The translations under genes were made by a program, and so were the position numbers. Of a DNA stretch of 64,000 nucleotides, positions 22,831 through 32,487 are shown in pieces. Positions within the stretch are counted from its first letter, which is position 1. Each line of letters starts with the position of its first letter. Origin of the DNA: Lojkania enalia (lineage: Eukaryota > Ascomycota > Dothideomycetes > Pleosporales); the NCBI GenBank assembly GCA_010094045.1, contig ML986663.1:62001-126000 (forward strand). Direction: 5' to 3'. Under the pieces are notes generated by a model. That model was given only the letters and a program-made list of their open reading frames with translations, did no database searches and was not told where the DNA came from.

Positions 22831-23310
22831 GAACCCGCAGCTTTAATAAGCAACCCTGATATAGATCCTACGGACTCTCGCAGCGAAAACAATGGGTGGG
22901 ATAGCATTACAACAGAACGCGGTTCGCAAGATCTCGAGGATGAGAGATATAACGAGCGCTAGGAGCACATTTTAGAAACTACTACGCGTCTTCAAGGTCT
23001 TACGCAAACGCGAGACAATGAAGGGATAACGAGGAATCCGAGTTATATTATCATTAGCGCCGAGTGGCTTCAAACAAGTTAAACGCGGTCAGGAAGCCGG
23101 AGGACGATCAGGTTTTGCGGGAGGTGTTTCAAAAGATGGATTGGCATCAGCCCAAATATTTGTAACGAATGTGTGTGCAAAAGGGCGTGTAGAGGACACG
23201 AAAACATCTCCTGCGATTCTCGTTGTCGTCATCTACAAGATTATACCACCCATGTGCGGTATGAAGGGGATATAGGCAATAGACAAGATATTATAGAAGT
23301 ATGTGGCTAG
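22831..23310 (+). pseudogene. Relic of a protein with a Cys-rich C-terminal segment
   Basis: One frame of about 157 codons is open from 22831 to the TAG at 23308-23310 except for a TAG at 22960 and a TAA at 23080. Protein-like sequence lies on both sides of each stop: DIDPTDSRSENNGWDS and ETTTRLQGLTQTRDNEG, then FCGRCFKRW, NICNECVCKRACRGHE and CDSRC, which look zinc-binding. Both stops could come from CAG and CAA codons by C-to-T change. No start codon in this frame is convincing, and the 5' part is unresolved. I do not recognise the family. Confidence 0.35.
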
Positions 23311-23730
23311 GGAAGCATCGGTGGGCGGTGATATCGATTGAGATGGGCTTATATTTAGTGCATGAGGGGAGGCCTATTGGGGTAGAATGTAGCATCGTTC
23401 ACAAATATAGTAGAAATGATATGAACCCAGGGGGTCACCCTTACTCAGGGCTTTTGAGTATGACTTGTTAAGGAGAGGCAAGATGTGAGCTAAGACAACG
23501 TCCCAAAACTAGAGATAGAGATAAGAAAGGAGACATAGGAAAACTAAAATGCTTGGAAATGATGACCCACTTCTTCTTGAGCCACCAGCTAACTAGCATC
23601 GTAAAGTAAAATCATGAACTCCTACTCTTGGACAAACATAAAAGCCTAAGAACAAGCCCTCTCTTACTAAAGAAACATCGTCTTTCCTATATCCCTCGTA
23701 CGAATCCGACAAAATACTATCTATCGTCAT
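23311..23730. other. Intergenic region before the DUF2015 gene
   Basis: About 420 bp of AT-rich sequence with no supported feature. It should hold the 3' UTR of the minus-strand DUF2015 gene. Confidence 0.4.
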
Positions 23731-24162
23731 CTACGAGAAGCTCACAAACTTCGGGTCCCTTGGCCTCCCATCCGGCCCAATACCATTCTTTTTGAACCGA
23801 TCCTGCATGTAAATTCTCCTCGCCTCATCGAATGCAACACCCCGCCTCTGCATAATGTTCTGCACCTCAGCCTTCCCCGCATCATCCAAGCCCTGGCGGG
23901 AATCGCCGGCTTCGATGTTAGCCGAGAGGTCGAAGTTGGAGGAAGATAAACCAGCTTCGATGTCGTCGCGGAAGGAGGTAGGGAGGCGCGTGTAGATGGG
24001 TTCTGGGATAGGGAGACGGTGGATCCAGTAGTGACGAGTGAAGTACGCGACTATAGATAGTGGTTAGTAGGGCTAAAGAAGAGGAAGAGGGAAGATAAAG
24101 AGGAACATACTAGTTATAAGGATGAGGACGATAAAGGAGAGCGAGTAGAATAGGTAGCCCAT
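23731..24162 (-). CDS. DUF2015 family small membrane-anchored protein, 123 aa
   Basis: Exon 1 is 24162-24111 (MGYLFYSLSFIVLILIT) and exon 2 is 24050-23731. The 60-nt intron runs GTATGT...ATAG with a CTAAC branch point. The spliced protein has one N-terminal transmembrane helix, then YTRLPTSFRDDIEAGLSSSN, a conserved GLDDAGKAEVQNIMQRRGV segment, and ends NGIGPDGRPRDPKFVSFS. This arrangement, and the invariant-looking C-terminus, match my memory of fungal DUF2015 proteins. Function is unknown; single-pass endomembrane location is inferred. It is divergent from the eL28 gene, 408 bp away. Confidence 0.82.
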
Positions 24163-24570
24163 CTTTTAGGTGTTGAAACTATTACTCCTGAAAGGTATGC
24201 TTGGGTTTGAGAGCTTGAGGATGCTCCGGAGCTCCGGTAGCTTAAAGGAGCGGAGATTATTAGAGAAAGTAGAACGTAACGAAATAGGTGAAATTCTAGA
24301 TGTCAAGCTGCCGGCGCAGTGACCGTCATTACTTGGTTGTGGTGGTGAATGTGAGGCGTGTCGGTTGTCTGTCACGGAATGGTCAGGCGTTGATGTCTCG
24401 GCGCCGGGCTGTGCCATCATCCAGCAACGCGATGCTTGTCGTCAGACTACGCACGGGCCATTCCTCATACGGTTAGCCCACAGGCTAAGCGAATTTCGAA
24501 CTGATCGAACACAGAAACTGGGACTTGACGATAATAGTTGACAGTCGACATACCTAGGACTACCGACAAA
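24163..24570. promoter_or_regulatory. Bidirectional promoter region DUF2015/eL28
   Basis: 408 bp between two divergent starts. Short frames within it look like chance. The assignment rests on gene orientation. Confidence 0.45.
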
Positions 24571-25310
24571 ATGGCCTCGAACATCTCTTCCGACTTGATC
24601 TGGGAAATCACCCGTACGTTTTGAAACGTGGAAGCGAGGAGTTATTGAGATTATTGGCTAATGGATGGTAGGCGGCCACAGCTCCACTCTTGTCAAGAGG
24701 AAACAAGCTGGTGGACAACAGTTCTCTCGCGACCGCTTGAACTTGCGAAATCTGTACAGGCGCAAGGTTTGCTTTTGACTTTCAGTTTAGGGTCAATTGG
24801 CTGATTGAGAACAGTACGAGGGTGTCTGCAGTGACAAGGTACCTCGTCCCATTTGGAATCTACAGTTTCAATAACTACGAACGTTATAATGCGATTCAAG
24901 AAACATAGGCTAATATATTTGGATAGGCCATCGGTGTGCAACCAGCTAAGGAGGGCGGTGTTGTCCTTCTGACCAAGAAGGCTAACAAGGAGAACGCTCC
25001 CGCATCCCAGATTCAGGAAGCTACGTTCGGTCCCAGCACCTCCACCCGCAAGTATGTTCTCCCGCAGCATGAGCGCGAAACGAACAGGACTTGTTGAGCG
25101 TGGCACATGGAATCCAAGAATACAAGCTAAGGACTCTACAGAACCTACAAGGCGATTGCCAACAGCACTGCTAAGAGGAACTACCGACCAGACCTCCGCG
25201 CCGACGCTGTCGCCCGTGCCTCTGCTATCCGCAAGTCCCAGAAACCCGTAAAGGAAGACAAGCCAGAGAAATTAAGGGGAGCAAAAGCTAGGGTTGCTGC
25301 GAGCGCATAG
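24571..25310 (+). CDS. RPL28: 60S ribosomal protein eL28
   Basis: Four exons (24571-24613, 24672-24766, 24927-25051, 25142-25310) give 143 aa. It begins MASNISSDLIWEITRG, continues with STLVKRKQAGGQQFSRD, AIGVQPAKEGGVVLLTKK, FGPSTSTRKTYKAIANSTAK and RADAVARASAIRKSQ, and ends in a basic tail. These are characteristic of eukaryote-specific eL28, a large-subunit protein present in most eukaryotes but absent from budding yeast. Introns 1 and 3 have GGCTAAT and AGCTAAG branch regions; intron 2 is long (160 nt). An early intron is typical of fungal ribosomal protein genes. It converges on SF3B4. Confidence 0.93.
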
Positions 25311-25734
25311 GGTGCTAATGATAGGTAATTTGGGGTTTCACTCGATAGGTTCATTCCAGGCGAGAATTCGTGTCATGTGAAATGGGTATCATTCATGATG
25401 GCTAGGTCTATAAAATGAAGAGACTTTTCGCCATGAAACCGTACATTCCATCGATCATAGTCCACGCTAACCAAATATCATAGCAGAATGAGGAAATATA
25501 GCTAACAGATTTTACAAGATGGGACAATTGCATGCTCACAGTATAGCAATGTTCAATGAGGAGAACTTACAGTGCTCAATGTGACCAAGTGCGGTCGGAG
25601 ATACATCGTATATCAAACTTCACACTCCGCCCTAGGTCCGTTATCCTCAAGCAGTGAAATGGACAAAACTAGTAGCTGGGTGAAGTCCTAATAAACCGAC
25701 TGGTGTATCACAAAAGTGACGTTCATATATGACT
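25311..25734. other. Convergent intergenic region eL28/SF3B4
   Basis: About 420 bp holding both 3' ends. No other feature seen. Confidence 0.4.
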
Positions 25735-26787
25735 TCAGCGCCGTGGGTAGCCGGGAGGGGTATTGAACCCTGGTGGGGCCTGCCCTGGAGGAGGGCCAAA
25801 TCCAGGAGGAACCTGACCTGGCCCAGACATGAATCCATGAGATGGTGGACCAGGGGACGGGCCGTTGGAGAAACCGGGAGGCGGGGGCCAAAAGCTTGCA
25901 GGAGTACCACTTGGCGGTCGTGCAGGTAGACCAGAAGGTGGAGGAGGTAGCGTTGCGGGAGGTCGTGCGGCTGTCGAACCGCCAAACCCGGTATGTGGTC
26001 CACCTGGTCCTCCTGGCATACGACCATCTCCATTCATCATCGATGGGCCAGTTGGAATTGGCGCTGTCGGCGCTTGGAATAGCTGTGGGGGAAGTGGTTG
26101 AATCGCAGGAGCGACTCCGTGGGCCTTCGCCTGCTTCGCTAGCATACGTTCTGCTTCATCGCCGTGGCGCTCGCCTTTTCCGTCCTTCTTGTACGCATAT
26201 TGCACCGAGATCTCTTTGTTCATCATATATTGGCCATTCATATTTGCAATGGCGGCATCAGAGGAGTCAAAATCGCCGTATGAGACGAATCCATAACCCT
26301 TACTTATGCCGACGTCGTCACGAGCGACTTTAGGCACGCTAACCAAAGGTCCGAATCGGCTGAATGTATCATATAGCGCCTTCTCGTCCACCATCGTGTC
26401 CAAGTTGCCAATAAAGAGCTCAGCGCCAATCTCAACCGTCTTCTGCTTGTCTGCAGAGGCTTTATTAACTCGGATAGGCTTGCCGTAAAGTCGGATCTGA
26501 TTCATGATTTTCGCCGCATAGTCGGCATCTTCCTCGCTCATAAACTCGACAAAACCGAAGCCTTGGTGCGTTTGTGATACGCGGTCTTTGGGGAGATGTA
26601 CATTTTGAATGCGACCAGCTTGAAGCATGAGCTCCCATACAAGTTGATCTGTCACGCGTTCATCGAGGTTTCCAACGTATACCGTCGCCTCCTTGTCTTG
26701 CTCCCTGAGGATGCGTTAATTGAGTTCTCTCACATCCTATTTTCAGTATTTTTTTTCTTACCAGTGACGTCCCCCAGAGCCCGACAT
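25735..26787 (-). CDS. Splicing factor 3b subunit 4 (SF3B49/Hsh49)
   Basis: Exon 1 is 26787-26762 (MSGSGGRHW) and exon 2 is 26704-25735; the intron is 57 nt and the total is 331 aa. Spliced, it reads [20 protein letters not shown], the signature opening of SF3B4. RRM1 (about 14-90) carries the RNP motifs VYVGNL and GFGFVEF. RRM2 (about 100-180) carries LFIGNL and GYGFVSY. The rest is a Gly/Pro-rich tail ([20 protein letters not shown]), as in the metazoan protein. SF3B4 is a U2 snRNP component that contacts pre-mRNA upstream of the branch site and binds SF3B2. It is divergent from TOM7, 250 bp between starts. Confidence 0.94.
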
Positions 26788-27037
26788 ATTGGTGTGCGAT
26801 TTTTACGGCTGTGCGAAGGAGTGGCCAGAAGTGATGCCGGGGTCCTCTTGGAGCTGTACGATGACGCTGGAAAATAAATAGTCCGGCCTTGGCGCCGCGT
26901 CGGTGGATCGTCGACGGAAATTTAGGAACGACCTTCGACACCAATTTTCTCGAAGCCGTTCTCGCCCAACCCCATCGATAGCCAAGTTTTACTTCTTCTA
27001 TCCTGTGCTGCATCAGTTCCATACTTCCACACCCGCC

Positions 27038-27417
27038 ATGGCTTTTCAGCTTTCAGAAGAGTCTAAGGTATGGAGCCGTAGCTGCTTCCTTTCTCTAGAC
27101 CTTTGAGCTGGAGCTAACACCTTTTCTAGGAGCGCATTGCGCGCGTCATTGACGTCTCTCGTGTTGCGATACATTAGTATGCTATCAAATGAGTTTGCAT
27201 GGACCTCCCTATATTAACAAGCTCTAGCGGATACCTTCCCTTGATCCTCTATCTGGGTATGCTTGTTCTTCCAAGCTGGGTCTCGGAGTGCATCACTAAT
27301 AGCATCCCAGGTTATACTCGCAGCGAGCCCAAACCATCTTTGATTCGGTAAACGTCGCCGACTGATATTATCAGGATCTCTCCTAACTGGGCCAGACTCT
27401 TCTCTCCTCTCGCGTGA
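27038..27417 (+). CDS. TOM7: TOM7, small subunit of the mitochondrial outer-membrane translocase
   Basis: Five tiny exons (27038-27067, 27130-27176, 27228-27256, 27311-27347, 27396-27417; 30, 47, 29, 37 and 22 nt) join in phase to 54 aa. The protein reads MAFQLSEESKERIARVID, then [20 protein letters not shown], then RSEPKPSLIRLFSPLA. That is a full Tom7: cytosolic N-terminal helix, one transmembrane segment and the conserved PSLI-SPLA tail. Introns are 48-62 nt with good branch points (GCTAAC, ATTAAC, ACTAAT, CCTAAC). Tom7 modulates assembly of the TOM40 complex in the outer membrane. Too short and too split for a simple ORF scan. Reading through the last donor would end at LIR, losing the conserved tail, which supports the 22-nt last exon. 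Confidence 0.93.
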
Positions 27418-28468
27418 TACGAGCTGCATCATGACAAAACTACTTCGGCCCAATGTTTGGGCCATTTGTATAATACCATGCTAGGGTCCAGGCGCAATAG
27501 GCATCATGGGGATATGGGAGGATGGAGATAGAATTGGTGGATCGACCGACCAAACGATTCATGCTGTGCCATCGGAGTGCATGTCTCGCCTCGTTAGCAT
27601 ACTCGTCGCAGCTGCCGACTCTACTCGACCGGTGAAGGCAGGCTTGCAGGTCGGTTTGTACAACAGACAGGGCCAGTCGGTTAATCGAAACACTACACTT
27701 TGCACATGTCTCTGTGGAGCGCCTCTCGTGGTTTAGGCGCACGGAAGCGCTAGCCCACCGGAAGCTGGCTAGGTCGCGCGCGTGTCAGCCTGTAGGCGGA
27801 CGGTGATGAATGCCATCGACAGCGCGCAAACTCCTACACCTATAGCGATGATGACGGAACGTGCCGGCGCTGAGGGCTGGCAGCGAACCCAATATATCTG
27901 GCCAGCCCCAGCCCCAGCTCTGCGTCTGCTCTGTCTTGGGGTTCCAGCTTGGTGATTCTGCCAGCCCAATTGCCCATTGGTATGGCCTCGCTAGAATGCA
28001 ATGAGTACAAATGCAGACGCTGAGGCGTTGCCCAGCCATGTCGGCAGCGAGGTAAATTTGCGATTCCGAAGCATGGCGTACGCCAATGGCGTTCGTGCGC
28101 ACACCCCACGTGCTGACGGCAACTCCATCGTCTGGCACCCTTCGACGCGCAACAGCAAGGTTGCGTATTGACCACTCACCACCGTGTCTTCCGACACCAT
28201 GAAGCCATTGCTCCAGCCCCGTGGCTCTGGGGTCTGTCCTGCCCCAACTCTGGGCTGCTCTCCAGATTTCTGTTGCCCCCACGCATCCCAGCGCCGCCTG
28301 TATATCGCTATTCTCCCCCAGTCGATTGCTTCCGCTGCTCCATTCTTTCTCTATTCTGTGACCATATTCTATGGCCCGTTTCGATGGTGACGTCTAGCCA
28401 ACAGCTTCACTTGATTGTCCCCTCTCATTCCTAGGCATTTCATCCATGACCCCCTTCAGCCCCTCACG
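27418..28468. other. 1-kb intergenic region, moderately GC-rich
   Basis: Overlapping open frames on both strands around 27780-28390 reflect base composition. None reads like a protein or has a supported splice. It should contain the promoter of the downstream gene. Confidence 0.4.
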
Positions 28469-30900
28469 ATGACGGCAATTCCAAGCATCGGGGATATCCT
28501 GATGCTGTCACAGTTAGCATTGAAGATCGGCAGGGCCTTTACCGCGGGCTGTCAAGGTGCGCCGGCCGCGTTCCTGGAAGTCGAATCCGAAATCAACGGG
28601 CTGGCCAAAGCCCTAAAACTTCTAGCTGAAACCTTGTTTACCGATTCCGATGGTAGTCTACCGCAGCAGACTGATGATGACACCCGACATGGCGCGGCAA
28701 TAGTCCTGCTCTCGTGTCAACGGTCTGTCAAAGACTTGGACGCTTTAATGGATCAGTATCAGGTCATTAAAAAGCATCGAACCGTTGGCGGGTTTGCTAT
28801 TGAGAGGTCGTGGAGTGACTTGGTGTTAGCCCAGTATGAGACGGTCTCTTGGACAACAGGGAATGGGAGTATCGAGGACCTGCGAAACATGCTGCGCATA
28901 TATGCGAGTACCATCACCTTGATAACCCAAGCCCTACAAAGGTAAGCCTCAATTATTCGCTTTGCATATAAGTCCATGACAGGTGAAGCCGAGGCCGTTT
29001 GCCTAGTAAAAAACTGCAGAAGTATTGGGCTTTTCTCGAGAAACATATCTCAACATGACTATAAAACTTGTATTAATACCATCTCTTGCATCGTACATAT
29101 TAGGAAAGACTCACTAACTAAACTAAAGCAAATCATCATCCCGTCTCGAGGCAATCCTCCAGCCCCTGGCAGACAAGTTCGACAGTCTTTATCAGAATGT
29201 AGAAAATATTACAAAGCGGCTCGATGAGATCCATCACACCATTGTGGAGATTGCTGGACGAACTCCACCTCTCCCCCCAGCACGTGATCCTGATAGGAGC
29301 ACTATTAGCTCCCTTCAGCTTGATTTACAGCGGCAAACGAGTCCGAAACCAGAATCGTACCTAGCGCATCAGTATTTTCCTCCACGGCAACCTTCTACGA
29401 ACTCGCATACTCCCCCTTCACCTAGTCTCACCGTCACCACGGTACCTTCATCACCATCAGGTACAATGACGTCGACGTCTACTTCGCCTACGAGCCGAAA
29501 GCCCATTTTAGAATTCAGCGTCGGCGGATCCTCAAGCCGATACTCTTCTAGCTATGCATCTTCAGAGGCGGGAACGAGTACTTGGTCGCCTGTTGCGGGA
29601 TCGTACCGCAATTCATACCTCAGTCGTCAGTCTTCTAATGTAAACTCCACGCTCGTCACAACTCCTGAACATCGAGAGCCGAATACAAGACCGGAGTCCA
29701 TTATTCTACCTCCATTGCCACCTCCCGCAATAGACATTCTGCCTGACCAGGGAATTGAGAATGCAATGTCCATATCGAAGCTCAGCATCCATCCACCCAC
29801 CCAGCCAGATATTGTGAAGCTGCATCGTAGTTCAACAACCTCAAGTCAAAAGGGGCTTTTTGAGAGAGAGGCTTTCCGCAATGCGGCGATTTTGTGTGAC
29901 GTGTAAGTAGCGCCTACCTACAGTACTTTTCTATGCAAGAAACCTTACATTCTGATACATAACAGCCGTTGCATTCTCGTCGAATACACACAGAAAGTCT
30001 CCCCAGAAAGTGATGACGTCGAAATGATTTCAGCATGTGAGGATTGTCGCGTCGCCGTTGTCCGCAAACGTGAACCAGCCCAAGATAACTCTGTACGAAT
30101 CATGACATCTATCTGGACTTTCAGCGACGACAACACTATACGTATGGAATTGAAACTCGCCGAAGGTGAACTGTATGTTCCTTACTCAAGCTACTTCAGC
30201 CCGGAGAAGGTATCTATGACAGTGCCATGCGAGCTCAAATTCCACGACGTAAAATTTGGCTCGCGGCCATTGAGGACAGCGAAGACGCATTGGATCAATT
30301 ACGTCTTCGACGACCCGCAAGGTAAGTCCACAGTCGACCAATTCACCCCTACCTCTTCCCATCTATTTCTTTGATTACAGACCGAGAATGAGTAAGGCTG
30401 ATGAGAGTCCAGGAGCCATTCTCTTCCAAAACGAAATCATGGGCCGCACTCTCCTAGGCACCTACCGCACCGAGAAAACGCTCCGTATTCACGAAGGCGT
30501 CAAAGGTGCTTTCTCCTACCAAGAGCAGATGTGCGGCATGGAGAATCTGCGGATCTGGGAGGACGAGGAAACGGCTGCCATCATCGCCATGATCCACTTT
30601 TCGGCGCACTTTCGCACAGGATACTTAGCTTTTTACCTCAATTCCATGAATGCGCCTCTTAGAGTGAAAGATGAGGGTGGGAGGGAGATCAAGATTAAGG
30701 GATTGAGAGTCCCGATGGAGAAAGGTGCGTTGAGGAAGGATAGTGGAGCGGGCTACGCAAAGGATGTAGATAGGAGGAAGATTATTAGCGGGGCAAGAGT
30801 GGAGTTTGCGAGTGAAGCTGAGAAGAAAGAGTTTATGTGTCTAGTGAGGAATGTGCAAGGGGATTTGAGAGACTTGCCTGACCTTCTTGGTGTTAATTAG
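28469..30900 (+). CDS. Fungal protein with STAND-type (PigL_N-like) N-terminal domain, no NTPase
   Basis: Four exons (28469-28941, 29129-29902, 29966-30321, 30413-30900) give 696 aa. The start at 28469 (MTAIPSIGDILML, after an upstream in-frame ATG at 28415) fits the domain. Residues 1-160 form a helical N-terminus (LMLSQLALKIGRAF...FLEVESEINGLAKALK) like the N-terminal domains of fungal STAND proteins (Pfam PF17111 type). Then comes a coiled segment and ~220 Ser/Pro/Thr-rich residues. The C-terminal ~300 residues are folded, with CILVEYTQK, YVFDDPQ, GAILFQNEIMGRTLLGTYRT and IHEGVKGAFSYQEQMCGMEN. No nucleotide-binding motif is present. The last intron has two usable AGs; the one at 30411-30412 keeps the frame, while the one at 30379-30380 gives a stop. 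Function unknown; a role in signalling or incompatibility is speculation. Confidence 0.75.
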
Positions 30901-31009
30901 TGTCACTACTTTTCAATTGGCATGGACAGGTGTTGGGTTAAGATAATCAGAATGCATAGGGGCGGCTAGCGAGTTTTGTGCGGAAAGGCGATGTACATGA
31001 TATTATATA

Positions 31010-31195
31010 CCTTACGGTATTTTTGCCGGCTTTAGGATGTAAGGTTGAAACCTTATCATAAGAATCATCTATTTCAATGACCTGGAATTGGAGGGTTATC
31101 TACCAAAGCCTGAGTAGGCACTAAGGATAGCTAAGAAGCAAAGAAATATGAGGCGTCTCGGCTGCTGCAAATCGTCATCAGAAGGGGTTGGGTTC
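31010..31195 (+). repeat. Dispersed repeat, copy A (partner at 63.6 kb)
   Basis: About 185 bp align by eye with 63618-63805. Shared blocks include TTACGG, GCCGGC/ACCGGC, TATCATAAGAATC, GAATTGGA, GCCTGAG, GCTAAGGAT-like and AGAAA-ATGAGG. Most differences are G/A or C/T. No ORF, target-site duplication or terminal inverted repeat was identified, so the element type is unknown. Confidence 0.65.
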
Positions 31196-31671
31196 AGGTC
31201 AGTGGAATGCATGGAGGTAAATACCGAGTTGTGTAGGAGAAACAACGATGCGCATAACATTAAATATTGAAGCATAATCTCTCAGATAGCAAGGAGATGT
31301 CCCGCGCATCCAACATCATTTAGTAATATTTCCCATTATAGTATTTTAGTCTGTTTGAAATGTATCTGAGGAATCCTGCCATTTCTTCAACCAGCAAATA
31401 TAAAGCATAGAATTTATCTTCAGCCGCCACAGCAACATGAAAACTTTTCGGAAAGTGGCAAAAGAGATTCCAGCACAGCGCCGGCATAGACATCACTGGA
31501 ATTAGAAGAGAAGGCGTCACGGGAGTTCCCCCGTTGCAATAGAGGCCAATTTCTAACACAGCTTACTCAACTGCGCCGAAAATCACAGTGAAACAGATAC
31601 CGAAGATTACATTCATGGTATACCGGTTGTACTAAGCTTGTATAACAAATAATGGTATTGAGAACGTAGTA

Positions 31672-31944
31672 TTACCTAAGCATGCGGTTAAATCCAAGGG
31701 AATGTGTCAAGCGAGGCTCCCGTACCAGTTCCGGAGGAGACTGTAGTAAACCTTGCCCCCGGGAACTCTCAGCCTCAATCCATGCCCATAGATGCCTAGC
31801 ACAGCCCCTACGACAGTTCCATGGAAGATCTTTAAACATCATCTGATTAGAATTATGACGCTCGAGCGCCAAATTGAACGATGAATACACTTCCAGATTG
31901 CATAATATGCCTTTCCCCAACGCAGGTCCAGCAGCGCTGCCCAT
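31672..31944 (-). CDS. Candidate small ORF, 90 codons, unrecognised
   Basis: Opens MGSAAGPALGKGILCNLEV and contains DLPWNCRRGCARHLWAWIEA and LVREPRLTHSLGFNRML, which read like real protein sequence rather than noise. A GTAATA donor could follow at the C-terminus, but I found no acceptor that leads to a convincing continuation. It may be a gene fragment, an incomplete gene or chance. Confidence 0.25.
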   Translation of the reverse strand: MGSAAGPALGKGILCNLEVYSSFNLALERHNSNQMMFKDLPWNCRRGCARHLWAWIEAESSRGQGLLQSPPELVREPRLTHSLGFNRMLR

Positions 31945-32056
31945 TCAATGAACTCCGTGATGTTCATAAAAGCTAGAAACCGCACAACAGCACTTCGGCT
32001 CATTTCATATCACATCACACTCCTAACACATCAATCAGACCTAAGTTTTATTACTG

Positions 32057-32077
32057 AAAAAAAAAAAAAAAAAAAAA
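32057..32077. repeat. Poly-A tract (21 A)
   Basis: Uninterrupted homopolymer in the intergenic region downstream of the MATH/RING gene. It could be a retroposon tail, but no element body is recognised next to it. Confidence 0.85.
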
Positions 32078-32487
32078 CCCTCCCCCGCCGAACCCGGATC
32101 GAGATCAGGCAGATATCGTAAGTGTGCCTAGGACGTCCACAACGCTTACGACGCCGTATACACTATGCTAAGCGCCCCTCAAAGTCGCAAAGGAATGGCT
32201 GACCACCTCGGAGAACGAGGAACTAAAAAGAATACACGCCAGAAAAAAAAGAGTGAGATAAAATGGAGAATCGAGCTAGCAAAATCCAAACGCTCCTCCC
32301 GCCACCAAAACCAAAATGTTCTTCCAGAAAATTTTCGAGTCCAAATAGATAAATCACCCTCATCCCATTTGACTCCTAGCACCATTCGAAGTTAGCTTCG
32401 CAAACGCGCATGTCGCCGCAAATATATCTCCCGAGTCTTGCGCCTCCCGCAATTAATTGTACGCCGTTGAATCCTCAATTAGCCCGC

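Larger units (their letters stand above)
30901..32487. other. 1.6-kb intergenic region with repeat copy and poly-A tract
   Basis: Contains one copy of a dispersed repeat (31010-31195), a 21-A tract (32057-32077) and a candidate minus-strand ORF (31672-31944). Nothing else could be supported. Confidence 0.4.

Noticed and set aside
27785..28282. 165-codon minus-strand ORF between TOM7 and the next gene
   Set aside because: Several frames are open at once on both strands here, typical of GC-rich noncoding DNA. No motif.
28976..29227. ORF inside the first intron of the STAND-type N-terminal gene
   Set aside because: It is out of frame with the coiled segment that the spliced model restores, and it has no protein-like conservation.
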